The position numbers and the translations under genes are program-made. 64,000 bases of DNA from Amoebophrya sp. A120 (taxonomy: Eukaryota > Sar > Dinophyceae > Syndiniales > Amoebophryaceae): positions 930,001 through 994,000 of the forward strand of contig CAJINV010000020.1 of assembly GCA_905178155.1 (NCBI GenBank), written 5' to 3'. Positions 62,517 to 64,000 of the stretch are shown one piece after another (position 1 is the stretch's first letter; each line of letters opens with the position of its first letter). Below the pieces are notes generated by a model. That model was not told the origin of the DNA. It was given only the letters and a program-made list of their open reading frames with translations, and made no database searches.

Positions 62517-64000
62517 CAGAAAAACACTCGTGTCAAATTTGTATTCATCCACAATTTCGTCAAATCTTCTTCCTCAAGATGTTCCGGCAGCCCGATGATG
62601 TTGATCGCGCTGCTGTTCCGGACGTGTATTCTATATCGAGTGCAAAAGTGTCTGGGTCTGGAAGAGTGAGAGGTTTGTCATGCATATTTTGCATGACCCC
62701 TGACGCCTGTAATGCATGGTCCAGCATCACATATTTTTAGAGGACTTCCTGAAGATGCCTGTTACGCATGAGAAACACCTTCCCCACGTAGTACAAAGTG
62801 GACTCCTCTTGGTTGCTGGTCATGCAATACAAATTTTTTATAGAATCCAAAGACAGCATCACAAGTTTGCATCCTTCCAGACCCAGACACTTTTGCATTT
62901 GATATTCTACTCCGGTCGACGAAGCGCCAAAAGTTCGGTAAGTGACACGCGAACTGCGGGTACACCCATCCAGGCCCTGTACCGTAGAAGTGCGTCAACC
63001 CGATGTCTTTGAACAGCTGCGAGAGGCGGGACCGAATGCCTGGATCGGTGCAAGTGGTCGGGGAGGATGTAGAAGGAGTAGATGCTGGTAGAGACATGTT
63101 TTCAATATCATCTTCATCCTCATCCCCTGGAGGTCGTGAAGTAGAACGTGCTGACGTTCGTGTTCTGCCTTCAGGCCCAGCAGATCCAGATGATCCCGGG
63201 TCGTCAGATCCGGCCTTATTTTTGTTCGTTCCTGTCTTCTCCGCCCAGAATGCAGAGTACTCAAACATCACCGCCCACACTCGGCTGTGTCGCAGAAACT
63301 CAGCAGCTCCCAGCAGCGCCGCGCATTCGTACCCTTCTACGTCGGCCTTGACGATGAGATCCCGTTTTTTATGCTCCCTTTTCCGCTGCTTGTTATCAAC
63401 GTATCGCCAGTGTTTGTTCCAAATCGTGTCGACGGTGTGCAGACGGACACTGACATCGTGCTTGTTGATCAGCTGCAGCTTCGCGGCTTCCTGCACCGCC
63501 AGGCTCGCTGCATGACGATCTTCCCCCAGGTAGCTTGGTGTTGCTCTTGCTGCGTCCTCTACTTCTTTTCCATCGTAATAATGTTGCTGTCTGGCTGAAG
63601 TAATGCTGCTGGAAGGAGGAGCAGAGCTCGATCTATCTTTTGACTCGTCAAAAATTTCGTCTTCGACCGCTTCAAGATGATCACCGTCGACCTGCTGATG
63701 TTTTTCTCCACTCATTTCGCCTTCTTGATGTTGACCATGATCTCTCTGCCACTGCGGCCACACGACGTTTCGTTCCTGTAAATCATTCTCCTTCATATCC
63801 ACAGAAAAAAAACACCCATCCCCATCCAATTTTTGTAAATGACAGACACAGCTGCATCTTATGCATCTTTTGCATGACAAATTGGATGGGCTGCATGGGT
63901 TTTTTTCTTTGGATACTTCACATCTCTTTCGTCCAACACCACCGAGCTCCAATTTACCAAAGACAGCGCCCGTTCCTCCCCCTCGGTCTCCGGGGCGCCG
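62517..64000 (-). CDS. FkbM-family methyltransferase paralogue, 5' end outside window
   Basis: Reads, from the right edge, GAPETEGEERALSLVNWSSVV, which lines up with GAPETEGEKRTLSMLNWSTVV of the FkbM gene at 52353-57649. After a family C introner comes an acidic insert absent from the paralogue, then VSVRLHTVDTIWNKHWRY, DLIVKADVEGYECAALLGAA (FkbM signature), a long Ser/Gly/Thr-rich insert, and DIGLTHFYGTGPGWVYPQFA. After a family B introner the tail reads RIHVRNSSAINIIGLPEHL and ends TNLTRVFF. The SAM-binding glycine motif lies beyond the window. Introner positions differ from the paralogue, so insertions post-date the duplication or were lost. Confidence 0.82.
62634..62904. mobile_element. 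Introner, family B
   Basis: TATCGAGTGC/GCATTTGATA ends and TTCTA on both sides. Joins WRFVDRSR to IHVRNSSAINI. Confidence 0.91.
63796..63915. mobile_element. Introner, family C
   Basis: TATCCACAGAAAAAAAACAC/inverse ending TTTGGATA; CTTCA on both sides. Joins VVLDERDVK to ENDLQERNVVWP. Confidence 0.9.

Overview
This window looks like nuclear DNA of a marine alveolate, most likely a syndinian (Amoebophrya-like) dinoflagellate. That is an inference. It rests on all recognisable genes lying on the minus strand, on proteins interrupted by dozens of short introns that are themselves inverted-repeat mobile elements (introners) and lack GT-AG ends, and on large low-complexity eukaryotic proteins. 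No rRNA, tRNA, CRISPR array or spliced-leader copy was seen.

Genes, right to left (the direction of transcription): an FkbM methyltransferase (62517-64000, cut by the window edge); an intronless 1040-aa protein of unknown function (58561-61683); a relic of an FkbM 3' end (about 57994-58195); a second, membrane-anchored FkbM methyltransferase (52353-57649); a double-DUF305 protein (47677-51436); a ferric-reductase/NADPH-oxidase-like oxidoreductase (42173-47063); two unknown proteins (38581-40365 and 35867 to about 38402); a giant ABC1/ADCK-type kinase of about 1,900 aa with 21 introns (24423-35741); an intronless DUF676-type lipase (17621-20149); a small hydrophobic-tailed ORF (12584-12991); an RCC1-repeat protein (9475-11503); a 161-aa unknown (8278-8763); and a large cysteine-rich secreted or membrane protein that runs off the left edge (1-7740). 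No shared pathway is evident.

The striking system is the introners. I could place about 49 within genes. Nearly all begin TATC or TATG, end GATA or CATA, carry terminal inverted repeats (TIRs) of about 20-40 bp, and are flanked by a 5-bp direct duplication (36 exact, 9 with one mismatch). Removing the element plus one 5-bp copy restores the reading frame almost everywhere. At least nine TIR families exist. A: CGTCAAAGTTGAAATA. B: GTCTGGGTCTGGAAG. C: GGAAAAAACACCCATCC. D: TGCAAAAGTATCGTAC. E: CTCAACTGTTACATGAA. F: AAGGAAAAATCCCCCC. G: AAAACGTCCCCACCCC. H: GAGAAAAAAGTGTTACAG. I: AGTAAATTTCCCGTAC. All nine share an internal GCATNACAAATT-like motif. A tenth type (J, 44565-45420) has TTAGGGGAG ends and a 4-bp duplication, yet is also removed in frame.

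Three genes also carry larger introns (about 1.2-2.6 kb) bounded by 44-53 bp direct repeats of coding sequence, one of which holds a reverse-transcriptase fragment. Gene-poor stretches contain a 1.5-kb inverted-repeat element filled with ten hairpin units of about 132 bp (13945-15451), a 1.4-kb element with a 9-bp target duplication (15772-17218), and a rearranged repeat (22208-23757). Exon boundaries were read by eye, so positions may be off by a base or two.
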